From the NCBI RefSeq assembly GCF_000721495.1, contig NZ_JOHY01000033.1:1-64000 (forward strand): 64,000 nucleotides of DNA. The letters are read 5' to 3'. The notes under the pieces were generated by a model. That model did no database searches, was not told the origin of the DNA, and saw only the letters and a list, made by a program, of their open reading frames with translations. The DNA is from Streptomyces sp. NRRL F-5123 (GTDB lineage Bacteria; Actinomycetota; Actinomycetes; Streptomycetales; Streptomycetaceae). Position numbers and translations under genes: made by a program. Positions 1 through 8,690 of this stretch are shown piece by piece; positions within the stretch are counted from its first letter, which is position 1, and every line of letters begins with the position of its first letter.

Positions 1-1
1 C

Positions 2-2428
2 GACCTGCCCCCCTCCACCACCCCCCTCCACACCGACCCCGCCCTGACCCCCCTCCTCCTGGCCCTCCGCCTCACCGCCACCTCCCTCCTCCCCGCTGCA
101 AACCCCCCCGCGCCTGAGCCCCCGCGGGGTACCGCCTCCTCGGCGCCCGAGGCCCCCGCGCCGGGGGAGGCCCCGCCGGGTACGGCCTCCGCCGTGCCCG
201 AGGACCCTTCGCCGGGGGAGGCCCCGCCGGGTACGGTCTCCCCCGCGCCCGAGGCCCCCGCGCCGGGGGAGGCCCCGCCGGGTACGGCCTCCGCCGTGCC
301 CGAGGACCCGCCGGGTACGGCCTCCGCGGCGCCCGAGGCCCCTTCGCCGGGGGAGGACCCGCCGGGTCAGAACTTCTCCGCGCCCCGCGGGCAAGCCGTC
401 GAGAGTCGTGCGCGGAGGCCCGCCGGGGACCCGGCGGCAGCGGCGTCCGGCACCGACCCCGTACCGCCCCCGGCGGAAAGGTCACCCGGCGCCGGACCCG
501 TACCGTCTTCCGGGGCAGCGGACCGGGTGCGGGCGGGGAGCCCGAGAAGGGCGCACGGCGTGCGGGTGGGCGTCGAGGATGCCCTCACGCTGCTGGGGTC
601 GCCGCTCGGCGGGATGGACGCCGGCGATCTGCGGCGGCTGGGACGCGCGCTGCGCGAGGAGGAGCGGGCGGCCGGCGCCGCCGTACCGCGGCCCTCCGAC
701 GAGCTGATCGCGGAGGCGCTCAGCGAACCGGAGCGGCTCGCCGCGCACGACGCCTCGTACGCCCGCGCCCCGCGGCGCCTGGCCGCGCTGCTGGCGCGGG
801 CCCGCGCCGCGCTCGCGGCGGGCGGCACCGCCGAGGACGCCCTGTGGGCGCTGTGGGACGGCACCCCCTGGGCGGCCCGCCTGGAGCGGGCCGCCCTGCG
901 CGGCGGCGCGGCGGGCCGCAACGCCGACCGCGACCTGGACGCGGTGTGCGCGCTGTTCGAGTCCGCGGCCCGCGCGGAGGAGCGCACGGGCGGCCGCGGC
1001 GCCCTGAACTTCCTGGAGGAGCTGTCCCACCACGACATCGCCGCCGACACCCTGAGCGGCCGCACGGTCCGCCCGGACGCCGTACGGCTCATGACCGCGC
1101 ACCGCGCGAAGGGCCTGGAATGGCGGCTCGTGGTGGTCGCGGGAGTGCAGGAGGGCGTGTGGCCCGACCTGCGCCGCCGCGGCTCGCTGCTGGAGGCCGA
1201 CCGGATAGGCCGCGACGGCATCGCCCCGCCGCTGAGCCAGGGCGCGCTGCTCGCGGAGGAGCGCCGGCTCTTCTACGTCGCCGCGACCCGCGCGTCGGAG
1301 CGCCTGTTCGTGACGGCGGTGAGGTCCGCCGCGGACGACGGCGACCAGCCGTCCCGCTTCCTCGCCGAGCTGGGCGTGCCGCCGCAGGACGTGACGCACC
1401 GGCCGCGCCGCCCGCTCGCGGTGGCCGCGCTGGTCGCGGAGCTGCGCGCGACCGCCGTCGACCCGGCGGCCTCGCCGGCGCTGCGGGACGCGGCCGCCCG
1501 CCGCCTGGCCCGGCTCGCGGCGCTGAACGACGACGGCCACCCGCTGGTCCCGGCCGCGCACCCGGGCCGCTGGTGGGGCCTGTACGAGCCGACCGCCTCG
1601 GCCGTGCCGCTGCGCGACCGCGACCAGCCGGTCGCGCTGTCCGGCAGCGCGCTGGACCAGCTCGCCAACACCTGCGCCCTGCAGTGGTTCCTGGGCCGCG
1701 AGGTCAAGGCGGAGCCGCCCGCGACGGCCGCGCAGGGCTTCGGCAACGTCGTGCACGTGCTGGCCGACGAGGTCGCGTCCGGCCGCGCGCCCGCGGACCT
1801 GGACGTGCTGATGGCCCGCCTGGACAACGTGTGGGACGCGCTCGCCTTCGACGCCCCGTGGAAATCCCGGCAGGAGAAGGACAACGCCCGCGCGGCCCTG
1901 GAACGCTTCCTGCGCTGGCACGTGATGGAGCGCGGCCGCACCCCCGTCGCGTCCGAGTACGACTTCGACGTCACCCTTGCCGCGGGCGACGCGCAGGTGC
2001 GGATCCGCGGCAGCATGGACCGGGTCGAGACGGACGCCCAGGGCGCGGCCTACGTCGTCGACTTCAAGACCGGCCGCGCCAAACCGACCGCCGCCGAGGT
2101 GGCCCGCCACCCGCAGCTGGCCGTCTACCAGCTGGCCGTACGGGAGGGCGCCGTCGACCCGCTGTTCGGCGGCGCCACCCCGCCCGCGGGCGGCGCCGAA
2201 CTCGTCCAGCTGCGGCTCGGCGCGGCCCGCCGCGACGGTGGCGAGACCGTACCCGTGGTGCAGCGGCAGGAGGCACTCGCGGGGGAGTGGGCCGAGGAGC
2301 TGCTGGCCACGGCCGCCGCCCGGGTGCTGGACGAGCGCTTCACCCCGGCCGCCGGCCAGCACTGCACGCACTGCGCCTTCCGCGCCTCCTGCACCGCCCG
2401 CCCCGAGGGGCGGCACGTCGTGGAATGA
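2..2428 (+). CDS. adnA: AdnA-like helicase-nuclease subunit, 5' end outside window
   Basis: C-terminal ~808 residues of a UvrD-family helicase fused to a RecB-like nuclease; the frame is open to the left edge, so the start is outside. Visible: helicase motif V (TAHRAKGLEW, about residue 364), motif VI (RLFYVAATRASER, about 421), then a PD-(D/E)XK nuclease core (GSMDRVE, VVDFKTG, QLAVYQL, about 660-710). One Cys near 556 (NTCALQW) plus CTHCAFRASC near 788 fit the four-Cys Fe-S site of AddB/AdnA nucleases. In mycobacteria AdnA pairs with AdnB as the motor-nuclease that resects double-strand breaks; the order adnA-adnB-nudC-uvrD2 is shared. The called subunit (A rather than B) rests on gene order and the Cys cluster. 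A Pro/Glu/Ala-rich repeat (residues 43-121) interrupts the motor part. Confidence 0.85.
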   Translation, partial: DLPPSTTPLHTDPALTPLLLALRLTATSLLPAANPPAPEPPRGTASSAPEAPAPGEAPPGTASAVPEDPSPGEAPPGTVSPAPEAPAPGEAPPGTASAVPEDPPGTASAAPEAPSPGEDPPGQNFSAPRGQAVESRARRPAGDPAAAASGTDPVPPPAERSPGAGPVPSSGAADRVRAGSPRRAHGVRVGVEDALTLLGSPLGGMDAGDLRRLGRALREEERAAGAAVPRPSDELIAEALSEPERLAAHDASYARAPRRLAALLARARAALAAGGTAEDALWALWDGTPWAARLERAALRGGAAGRNADRDLDAVCALFESAARAEERTGGRGALNFLEELSHHDIAADTLSGRTVRPDAVRLMTAHRAKGLEWRLVVVAGVQEGVWPDLRRRGSLLEADRIGRDGIAPPLSQGALLAEERRLFYVAATRASERLFVTAVRSAADDGDQPSRFLAELGVPPQDVTHRPRRPLAVAALVAELRATAVDPAASPALRDAAARRLARLAALNDDGHPLVPAAHPGRWWGLYEPTASAVPLRDRDQPVALSGSALDQLANTCALQWFLGREVKAEPPATAAQGFGNVVHVLADEVASGRAPADLDVLMARLDNVWDALAFDAPWKSRQEKDNARAALERFLRWHVMERGRTPVASEYDFDVTLAAGDAQVRIRGSMDRVETDAQGAAYVVDFKTGRAKPTAAEVARHPQLAVYQLAVREGAVDPLFGGATPPAGGAELVQLRLGAARRDGGETVPVVQRQEALAGEWAEELLATAAARVLDERFTPAAGQHCTHCAFRASCTARPEGRHVVE
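128..364 (+). repeat. 51-bp in-frame minisatellite inside adnA
   Basis: Four copies of a 17-residue unit (type GTASAVPEDPSPGEAPP) and one shortened 11-residue copy lie head to tail: 128-178, 179-229, 230-280, 281-313 (short), 314-364. The units differ by a few substitutions, and all lengths are multiples of three, so the frame is kept. The sequence is low complexity and probably an unstructured linker or loop in the helicase. Confidence 0.85.
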
Positions 2429-2612
2429 CGGAATCTTGACCGGCGCATGACCGGCATATGTCCGAGTTGTGGCGAACAAGTGCGGGCAATGTGCGGGAAA
2501 GGGTGCGGGCGTGGGTGTCGGTGGCGACCGCTATGGTTTTCCTGTGCCACCCGGGGTGGGGAAGCGCGCCCGTGCGGGCGTTGCCGGCACTGGGATCGAG
2601 GGGGGACGGCTC

Positions 2613-3425
2613 ATGCCGGCCACACGAACGTTCATTGCGGCGCTCTGCGCCGTGGCGGCGGGAGGCGCCGCGCTCACCGGATGCGGCGGTGACAAGGGTG
2701 ACGACGCGGCCCCGCTGCTGAAGCCCGCCGCGACGACGTCGGCGGCGTCGACGAAGGCCGCCGACCCGTTCGCGGACCAGACGGCGGACGAGGTCCTCAA
2801 GCTCGCCGAGCAGGACATGCGCGACACGGGCGCCATGACGTACGAGCTGTCCGGCAATGACGACGACGGCACGAAGATGCACGTCAAGGGCACCTTGACG
2901 AAGACGGACAAGTGCGCGCTCGCCGTGGACATGGGCCAGGGCAAGGTCCAGCTGATCTTCACCGGCGGCAACTACACGTACATGAAGGGCGACAAGACCT
3001 TCTGGACGACGAACGCCGACGCCGACTCCGCGCGCGTGATCGGTGACAAGTGGGTGAAGATCCCCTCGTCCGAGTTCGACTCGGACGACGAGGACAACTT
3101 CAAGACCATGTGCGACCTCAACGGCATGATGGACACCCTCAGCGAGGACGACGGGGGCACGAGCACGCTCGACAAGGGTCAGTCGTCCACGGTCGAGGGC
3201 CAGCCGGTCTTCCAGCTCATCGAGACCGAGGACCAGGACAGGACGACCATATCGGTCACGACGGGTGACAAGCCCGTCATCGTGCGGGCGGAGGGCACCA
3301 ACCAGGGCCAGCCGATGCTCATGGTCTTCTCCGACTTCGGAAAGCAGCCGAACGTGTCGGCGCCGCCGCCCTCGATGACCCTCGACCCGAGCAAGATCGG
3401 CGGCCCGGGCGGCCTGCACATCTGA
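2613..3425 (+). CDS. putative secreted lipoprotein
   Basis: 270-residue protein starting at ATG 2613, chosen because a GAGGGGGGA ribosome site lies just upstream and a signal peptide follows. The N-terminus has a basic start, a hydrophobic stretch and the lipobox LTGC with Cys24, so the mature protein should be lipid-anchored on the outer face of the membrane. The rest is polar, Asp/Lys-rich and apparently beta-rich, ending in an APPPS tail region. I do not recognise a named family; a LolA/LppX-LprAFG-like fold is possible but only a guess. It sits between adnA and adnB, where mycobacteria as I recall have the two genes adjacent, so a functional link to the nuclease is doubtful. A TATGGT element at 2532-2537 could be the -10 of its own promoter. 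Confidence 0.75.
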   Translation: MPATRTFIAALCAVAAGGAALTGCGGDKGDDAAPLLKPAATTSAASTKAADPFADQTADEVLKLAEQDMRDTGAMTYELSGNDDDGTKMHVKGTLTKTDKCALAVDMGQGKVQLIFTGGNYTYMKGDKTFWTTNADADSARVIGDKWVKIPSSEFDSDDEDNFKTMCDLNGMMDTLSEDDGGTSTLDKGQSSTVEGQPVFQLIETEDQDRTTISVTTGDKPVIVRAEGTNQGQPMLMVFSDFGKQPNVSAPPPSMTLDPSKIGGPGGLHI

Positions 3426-3511
3426 CCGGCCGGCCTGCCGCGGTGCCCCGCGCGGGGTATCGCAGCAGGCCAGCGGCGCCGGGTGTCGGCGGCTCCGGAT
3501 AGCCTCCATGG

Positions 3512-6500
3512 GTGGCGACCCGCATCGACTCGCCCGAGCAGCTGAAGGAGCTGCTGGGCATCCCGTTCACCCCGGAGCAGACGGCGTGCATCGTCGCGCC
3601 CCTCGCCCCGGGCGTGATCGTGGCCGGTGCGGGCTCCGGGAAGACCACGGTGATGGCCGCCCGCGTGGTCTGGCTCGTCGGTACGGGCCAGGTCGCGCCC
3701 GAGCAGGTGCTGGGCCTGACCTTCACCAACAAGGCGGCCGGAGAGCTGGCCGAGCGGGTACGCAAGGCGCTCGTCCAGGCGGGCGTGACGGAGGGCGGGG
3801 CATCCGGCGGGCGCGAGCCGTACGGGGTCCCGGACACGGACGGCGAGCCGGACGCCGGGCATCCCGGCGAGCCGCAGATCTCGACCTACCACGCCTTCGC
3901 CGGGCAGCTGCTCAAGGACCACGGCATGCGCATCGGCCTGGAGCCGACCGCCCGGCTGCTGGCCGACGCCACCCGCTACCAGCTGGCCGCACAGGTGCTG
4001 CGGGCCGCCCCCGGGCCGTACCCCGCGCTCACCAAGGGCCTGCCCACGCTCGTCGGGGATCTGCTGGCGCTCGCCGGCGAGCTGTCCGAGCACCTGGTGC
4101 CGCCCGAGCGGCTGCGCGCGTACGACGAGCGGCTCGCGGCGGAGCTGGCCGGCCTCGATCCGGCCCGGCGCGGCTACGCCTGGGTGAAGGACGTCCGCCA
4201 GGCGGTCGCCGCCCGCCGCGACCTCGCCGGCCTGGCGGCCGCCTACCGCGAGGGCAAACGGCAGCGCGACCTGCTGGACTTCGGCGACCAGATCGCGCTG
4301 TCCGCGACGCTCGCGCAGACCCGCCCCGAGGTCGGCGCCGCGCTGCGCGGGCAGTACCGCGTGGTGCTGCTCGACGAGTACCAGGACACCTCCGTCGCCC
4401 AGCGGCTGCTGCTCGCCGGCCTCTTCGGCGGCGGCACGGGCCACGCCGTCACCGCCGTCGGCGACCCCTGCCAGGCCATCTACGGCTGGCGCGGCGCCAG
4501 CGTCGCCAACCTCGACGACTTCCCGCGGCATTTCCCGTACGCCGACGGGCGCCCCGCCGACCGCTACTCGCTCAGCGAGAACCGCCGTTCCGGCGGTCGG
4601 CTGCTGGACCTGGCCAACACCCTCGCCGCCGAGCTGCGCGCCCGCCACGAGGGCGTCGAGGCGCTGCGGCCCGCGCCCGGCGCCGAGCACGACGGGCTCG
4701 TGCGCTGCGCCCTGCTGCCCACCCAGGAGGAGGAGACGGCCTGGCTCGCCGACTCCGTCGCCCACCTGGTGCGCACCGGCACGCCCCCCGGCGGCATCGC
4801 GGTGCTGTGCCGCACCGCCGGGCGCTTCCCGGAGATCCACGCGGCGCTCGTGGCCCGGGAGGTGCCGGTCGAGGTCGTGGGCCTGTCCGGGCTGCTGCAC
4901 CTGCCCGAGGTCGCCGACCTGGTCGCGGTGTGCGAGGTGCTGCACGACCCGACGGCCAACGCGTCGCTGGTGCGGCTGCTGACCGGGCCGCGCTGGCGGA
5001 TCGGCCCGCGCGACCTTGCGCTGCTCGGCCGCCGCGCCCGGCTGCTCGTCCGCCACGGGGCGGACGCGGGCGAGGAGGGGCGGGACCGGCTGGCCGCCGC
5101 CGTGGAGGGCGTCGACCCGGCGGAGGTCGTGTCGCTCGCCGACGCGCTGGAGACCTTCGCCGACCTCTCGGGCCCCGACGACGGCCTGCCCTTCTCCGCC
5201 GAGGCCCGGGTGCGCTTCGCACGGCTCGCGACCGAGATCCGCGAGCTGCGCCGCTCGCTGGCCGATCCGCTGATGGACGTGCTGCACCGGGTGCTGGGCG
5301 TCACCGGCCTGGAGGTCGAGCTGTCGGCCTCCCCGCACGCCCTCGCCGCGCGCCGCCGGGAGACGCTCGGCAACTTCCTGGACATCGCGGCGGGTTTCGC
5401 GGCCCTGGACGGCGAGGCGACGCTGCTGGCCTTCCTGGGCTTCCTGCACACCGCCGCCGAGTACGAGAAGGGCCTGGACAGCTCGCTGCCGGGCGGTGAG
5501 AACACCGTCAAGGTGCTGACCGCGCACAAGTCCAAGGGGCTGGAATGGGACGTGGTGGTGGTGCCGGGGCTCGTCGACCGGGGCTTCCCGAGCACCCGCG
5601 GGCGTGAGTTGTGGCCGGTCAACGCCAAGGTGCTGCCGCACGGGCTGCGCGGCGACGCCGCCACGCTGCCCGACGTCCCGGAGTGGACGCGCGCCGGGCT
5701 CGACGGCTTCCGGGAGGCCATGAAGGAGCACCAGCGCGTAGAGGAGCTGCGGCTCGGCTACGTCACCTTCACCCGGCCCCGCTCCCTGCTGCTGGGCTCG
5801 GGCCACTGGTGGGGGCCGACGCAGAAGTCCCCCTTCGGGCCCTCCGCCTTCCTCCAGGCCCTGCGCGAGCACTGCGAGGCCGGGTACGGCGAGATCGAGG
5901 CCTGGGCCGACGAGCCGGAGCAGGGCGCCGCCAACCCCGCCCTCGAGCAGACCGCCGAGCCCGCCTGGCCGCTGCCCCTCGACGCGCAGGCGCTGCACCG
6001 CCGCCGCGAGGCGGCCCGCCGGGTGCTGGCCTACGCGGCGCGGGAAGAGGGCGCGGAGGCGTACGGCGGCGGGCCGGGCGGTACGCACCCGGGCGCGATC
6101 CCCGGGGCGCGGGAGGCGGCTGACGCCGGCGCGGCGGACGGCTACGACCCCTACGACGCCTACGACGGTACGGGCGCGGGCGGGCCGGACGCGGCGGGCG
6201 CGGGCGGGCCGGACGCGGCGGGCGGGGAGGGGCCGGACGCGGCGGGCGGGGAGGGGCTGGACACGGCCGAGGCGCGGCTCGTCGCGTCCTGGGACCGCGA
6301 CCTGGAGGCGCTGGCCGACGAGCTGCGCCGCTCCCGCGCCACCGTGCGGGACGTGCCGCTGCCCGCCACGCTCACCGCGAGCCAGCTCATGCTGCTGGCC
6401 ACCGACCCCGACGCGCTGGCCCGCGAGCTGGCCCGCCCGCTGCCGCACCCGCCCGCGCCCGCCGCCCGCCGCGGCACCCGCTTCCACGCCTGGGTCGAAT

Positions 6501-7009
6501 CCCGCTTCGACGCCCGGCCGCTCTTCGGGCCCGAGGACCTGCCCGGCATCGAGGGCGGTGACGAGATCGCCGACGAGGCCGACCTGACGGCCCTCAAGGA
6601 GGCGTTCCTGCGCAGCCCCTACGCCGACCGCACCCCGTACCGCGTCGAGGTGCCGGTGCACCTCACGCTGGGCGGCCGGGTCGTGCGGGGCCGTATCGAC
6701 GCGGTATATCGCCACGCCGTGGCAATGGGCGAGCCGGAAGGCGGGGCGGGCGGCGGCCAGGACGCGTACCCGGGCCCCGGCGCGGACCCGTACACGTACG
6801 AGATCGTCGACTGGAAGACCGGCCGCGCCCCGGCCGCGACCGCCGACCCGCTGCAGCTGGCGATCTACCGGCTGGCCTGGGCGGAGATGCTGGGCGTGCC
6901 GCCCGAGCGGGTGTCCGCGGCCTTCCTCTTCGTGCGCAGCGGCGAGGTCGTGCGCCCGGCCGCACTGCCGGGCCGTGCCGAGCTCGAGCGGCTGCTGGCA
7001 GGCGGTTGA
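3512..7009 (+). CDS. adnB: AdnB-like ATP-dependent helicase-nuclease subunit
   Basis: 1165-residue UvrD-family motor with C-terminal RecB-like nuclease; GTG start. Motor motifs in order: Walker A AGAGSGKTT (about 38-46), motif Ia FTNKAAGE, motif II LLDEYQDTS (about 286), motif III GDPCQAIYGWRGAS, motif V TAHKSKGLEWD and motif VI GYVTFTRPRS. The nuclease core near the C-terminus has RGRIDAVY, VDWKTG and LQLAIYRLAW. All ATPase motifs look intact, matching the active motor subunit of the mycobacterial AdnAB double-strand-break resection complex. It follows adnA after the lipoprotein gene and precedes nudC. A Gly/Asp/Ala repeat near residues 888-919 separates motor and nuclease, probably as a flexible linker. 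Confidence 0.9.
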   Translation: MATRIDSPEQLKELLGIPFTPEQTACIVAPLAPGVIVAGAGSGKTTVMAARVVWLVGTGQVAPEQVLGLTFTNKAAGELAERVRKALVQAGVTEGGASGGREPYGVPDTDGEPDAGHPGEPQISTYHAFAGQLLKDHGMRIGLEPTARLLADATRYQLAAQVLRAAPGPYPALTKGLPTLVGDLLALAGELSEHLVPPERLRAYDERLAAELAGLDPARRGYAWVKDVRQAVAARRDLAGLAAAYREGKRQRDLLDFGDQIALSATLAQTRPEVGAALRGQYRVVLLDEYQDTSVAQRLLLAGLFGGGTGHAVTAVGDPCQAIYGWRGASVANLDDFPRHFPYADGRPADRYSLSENRRSGGRLLDLANTLAAELRARHEGVEALRPAPGAEHDGLVRCALLPTQEEETAWLADSVAHLVRTGTPPGGIAVLCRTAGRFPEIHAALVAREVPVEVVGLSGLLHLPEVADLVAVCEVLHDPTANASLVRLLTGPRWRIGPRDLALLGRRARLLVRHGADAGEEGRDRLAAAVEGVDPAEVVSLADALETFADLSGPDDGLPFSAEARVRFARLATEIRELRRSLADPLMDVLHRVLGVTGLEVELSASPHALAARRRETLGNFLDIAAGFAALDGEATLLAFLGFLHTAAEYEKGLDSSLPGGENTVKVLTAHKSKGLEWDVVVVPGLVDRGFPSTRGRELWPVNAKVLPHGLRGDAATLPDVPEWTRAGLDGFREAMKEHQRVEELRLGYVTFTRPRSLLLGSGHWWGPTQKSPFGPSAFLQALREHCEAGYGEIEAWADEPEQGAANPALEQTAEPAWPLPLDAQALHRRREAARRVLAYAAREEGAEAYGGGPGGTHPGAIPGAREAADAGAADGYDPYDAYDGTGAGGPDAAGAGGPDAAGGEGPDAAGGEGLDTAEARLVASWDRDLEALADELRRSRATVRDVPLPATLTASQLMLLATDPDALARELARPLPHPPAPAARRGTRFHAWVESRFDARPLFGPEDLPGIEGGDEIADEADLTALKEAFLRSPYADRTPYRVEVPVHLTLGGRVVRGRIDAVYRHAVAMGEPEGGAGGGQDAYPGPGADPYTYEIVDWKTGRAPAATADPLQLAIYRLAWAEMLGVPPERVSAAFLFVRSGEVVRPAALPGRAELERLLAGG
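6173..6268 (+). repeat. 24-bp in-frame tandem repeat in adnB linker
   Basis: Four consecutive 8-residue units (GAGGPDAA, GAGGPDAA, GGEGPDAA, GGEGLDTA) lie between the motor and nuclease of AdnB. The first two units are identical in protein and nearly so in DNA, which suggests recent slippage or unequal exchange. The flanking sequence is also Gly/Ala/Asp-rich, so the whole segment is probably disordered. Confidence 0.85.
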
Positions 7010-7226
7010 CCGGGGGAGGACCGGGGGACGAGCGGGAGGACGGGGCCGCCGGGAGGTCCCGTTCCGCGGGCGCACCGCGAGCCGGGCTACGCTGCATAGG
7101 GCGCGCCCACCTCGGACGACGTGGCGTATCCGTACCGTCACCGGGAATTTCCCCGGTCGCCGGTGGTTGGCACCTGCCGGACGACAAGGTGGTGCGCCGG
7201 TGTACGTACCCACGCTCGACGGGGAG

Positions 7227-8168
7227 ATGGAAACGACCTTGACCGGACTTGACGCGAAGGACCGCCCGCTCGCCCTCACCTACACGGGGGTGGACCGCGC
7301 CGCGCACCACCGGACGGACGAGGCATGGCTCGCCGCGGCATGGAGCCACCCGACGACCAGGGTCTTCGTGGTCTCCGGCGGGCAGGTGCTGGTCGAGGAC
7401 GGCCCCGACGGCCGTACCGAACTGGTCATGACCCCGGCGTTCGACGCGCCGGAGACCGAGATGCACCGCTACTTCCTGGGCATCGCCCCGGACGGCGTGC
7501 GCTACTTCGCCCTCCAGAAGGACGCGCTGCCCGGCCGGATGGACGGCGCGGCGCGGCCCGCGGGGCTGCGCGAGGTCGGCGGGCTGCTCTCGCCGCTGGA
7601 GGCGGGCCTCATGGTGCACGCGGTGGCGCTGGAGAACTGGCAGCGCATGCACCGCTTCTGCTCCCGCTGCGGCGAGCGCACCGTCATCGCCGCCGCGGGC
7701 CACATCCGGCGCTGCCCGGCGTGCCTGACCGAGCACTACCCGCGCACCGACCCCGCCGTGATCATGCTCGTCACGGACGACCAGGACCGCGCGCTGCTGG
7801 GCCGCCAGCTGCACTGGCCCGAGGGCCGCTTCTCGACGCTGGCCGGCTTCGTGGAGCCCGGCGAGTCGATCGAGCAGGCGGTGCGCCGCGAGGTCGCCGA
7901 GGAGGTCGGCGTCACGGTCGGCGACGACGTCACGTACATGGCGAGCCAGCCGTGGCCCTTCCCTTCCAGCCTGATGCTGGGCTTCTTCGCGCGCGCCGTC
8001 TCGTCGGAGATCGACGTCGACGGCGAGGAGATCCACGAGGCCCGCTGGTTCTCCCGCGAGGACCTGCGCGCGGCCTTCGCCTCGGGCGAGGTGCTGCCGC
8101 CGTTCGGCATCTCGATCGCCGCCCGGCTCATCGAGCAGTGGTACGGCGCCCCGCTGCCCCGCCCGTGA
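7227..8168 (+). CDS. nudC: NADH pyrophosphatase / NAD-cap RNA hydrolase, Nudix family
   Basis: Hydrolyses NAD(H) to NMN(H) and AMP; family members also remove NAD caps from RNA. With ATG 7227 it has 313 residues, the usual length; GTG 7200 and TTG 7239 are in-frame alternatives, and GGGGAG at 7221-7226 suits the TTG best. A four-Cys zinc ribbon (CSRCG ... CPAC, about 144-165) precedes the Nudix box GFVEPGESIEQAVRREVAEE (about 207-226, continuing VGV), and the diagnostic SQPWPFPSS motif follows. It lies downstream of adnB, as in mycobacteria. A GGGAAT at 7143 and GTT at 7166 resemble a SigR promoter, but with 17 rather than 18 bases between them. Confidence 0.92.
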   Translation: METTLTGLDAKDRPLALTYTGVDRAAHHRTDEAWLAAAWSHPTTRVFVVSGGQVLVEDGPDGRTELVMTPAFDAPETEMHRYFLGIAPDGVRYFALQKDALPGRMDGAARPAGLREVGGLLSPLEAGLMVHAVALENWQRMHRFCSRCGERTVIAAAGHIRRCPACLTEHYPRTDPAVIMLVTDDQDRALLGRQLHWPEGRFSTLAGFVEPGESIEQAVRREVAEEVGVTVGDDVTYMASQPWPFPSSLMLGFFARAVSSEIDVDGEEIHEARWFSREDLRAAFASGEVLPPFGISIAARLIEQWYGAPLPRP

Positions 8169-8235
8169 GCGCTCGGCTTCTCAGGAGCGCCGCGGGGGGC
8201 GGGGCGGTGGGGGCCGGGTGGGACGGGCCGCCGGC

Positions 8236-8493
8236 TCAGACGCCCAGGGCCTGCTTGACCTGGGCCAGGCTCGGGTTGGTCATGACGACCTCGGCGGCGC
8301 CCGAGGACGGGACGACCTGGACGGTGGGCACGGTCTGGTTGCCGCCGTTCGCCTCCTCGACGAACTTGGCGGACTCCGGGTGCTCCTCGATGTTGATCTC
8401 GGTGTAGGCGATGCCCTCGCGGTCCAGCTGGGACTTCAGTCGGCGGCAGTAGCCGCACCAGCTGGTGCTGTACATGGTCACGGTGCCCGGCAT
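8236..8493 (-). CDS. mrx1: mycoredoxin Mrx1, glutaredoxin fold
   Basis: 85-residue single-domain glutaredoxin-like protein with redox motif CGYC at residues 13-16, the cis-Pro region TVPTVQV and a glycine pair near the middle. Mycoredoxins reduce mycothiol mixed disulfides using mycothiol as electron donor, in the cytosol. The length and the CxxC sequence fit the actinobacterial Mrx1 group rather than NrdH. It is transcribed away from uvrD2, whose start is 198 bp off; in mycobacteria mrx1 is also next to uvrD2. A SigR-type promoter lies directly upstream, consistent with control by thiol stress. Confidence 0.92.
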   Translation of the reverse strand: MPGTVTMYSTSWCGYCRRLKSQLDREGIAYTEINIEEHPESAKFVEEANGGNQTVPTVQVVPSSGAAEVVMTNPSLAQVKQALGV

Positions 8494-8534
8494 CGGTGGT
8501 CGCTCCTCGTCGCGAGAGAATCTGGCACCTGCCT

Positions 8535-8560
8535 AACGCCCGACCCGCGGCCGGCATTCC
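8535..8560 (-). promoter_or_regulatory. SigR-type promoter of mrx1
   Basis: On the minus strand GGAAT (complement of 8556-8560) is followed after exactly 18 bases by GTT (complement of 8535-8537). This matches the SigR/SigH consensus GGAAT-N18-GTT. The expected start of transcription near 8528 gives a leader of about 35 nt before the mrx1 ATG. Confidence 0.75.
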
Positions 8561-8690
8561 GGAAGGCGCTCCGCCCGTCCCCGTCGCACCAGGTCCGCGG
8601 CACCCTGGCCGGGGCCCGGGCACACCCGGTCCGGGTGGGGGCTGTGGATAACTTTCCCGGGCTGTCCGCCGGACCTGGCAGAGTGGCGGT

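Noticed and set aside
194..2428. ATG 194-type start for adnA
   Set aside because: Falls inside the tandem repeat, and the frame is open to the left edge with helicase parts missing; the real start is upstream.
7143..7168. SigR promoter before nudC
   Set aside because: Spacing is 17 instead of 18 and the GGGAAT is part of a GGGAATTTCCCC palindrome; kept only as a remark.
3179..7279. 1366-codon open frame on the minus strand across adnB
   Set aside because: Long antisense frames are normal in GC-rich DNA; no domain is recognisable and adnB covers it with all motifs.
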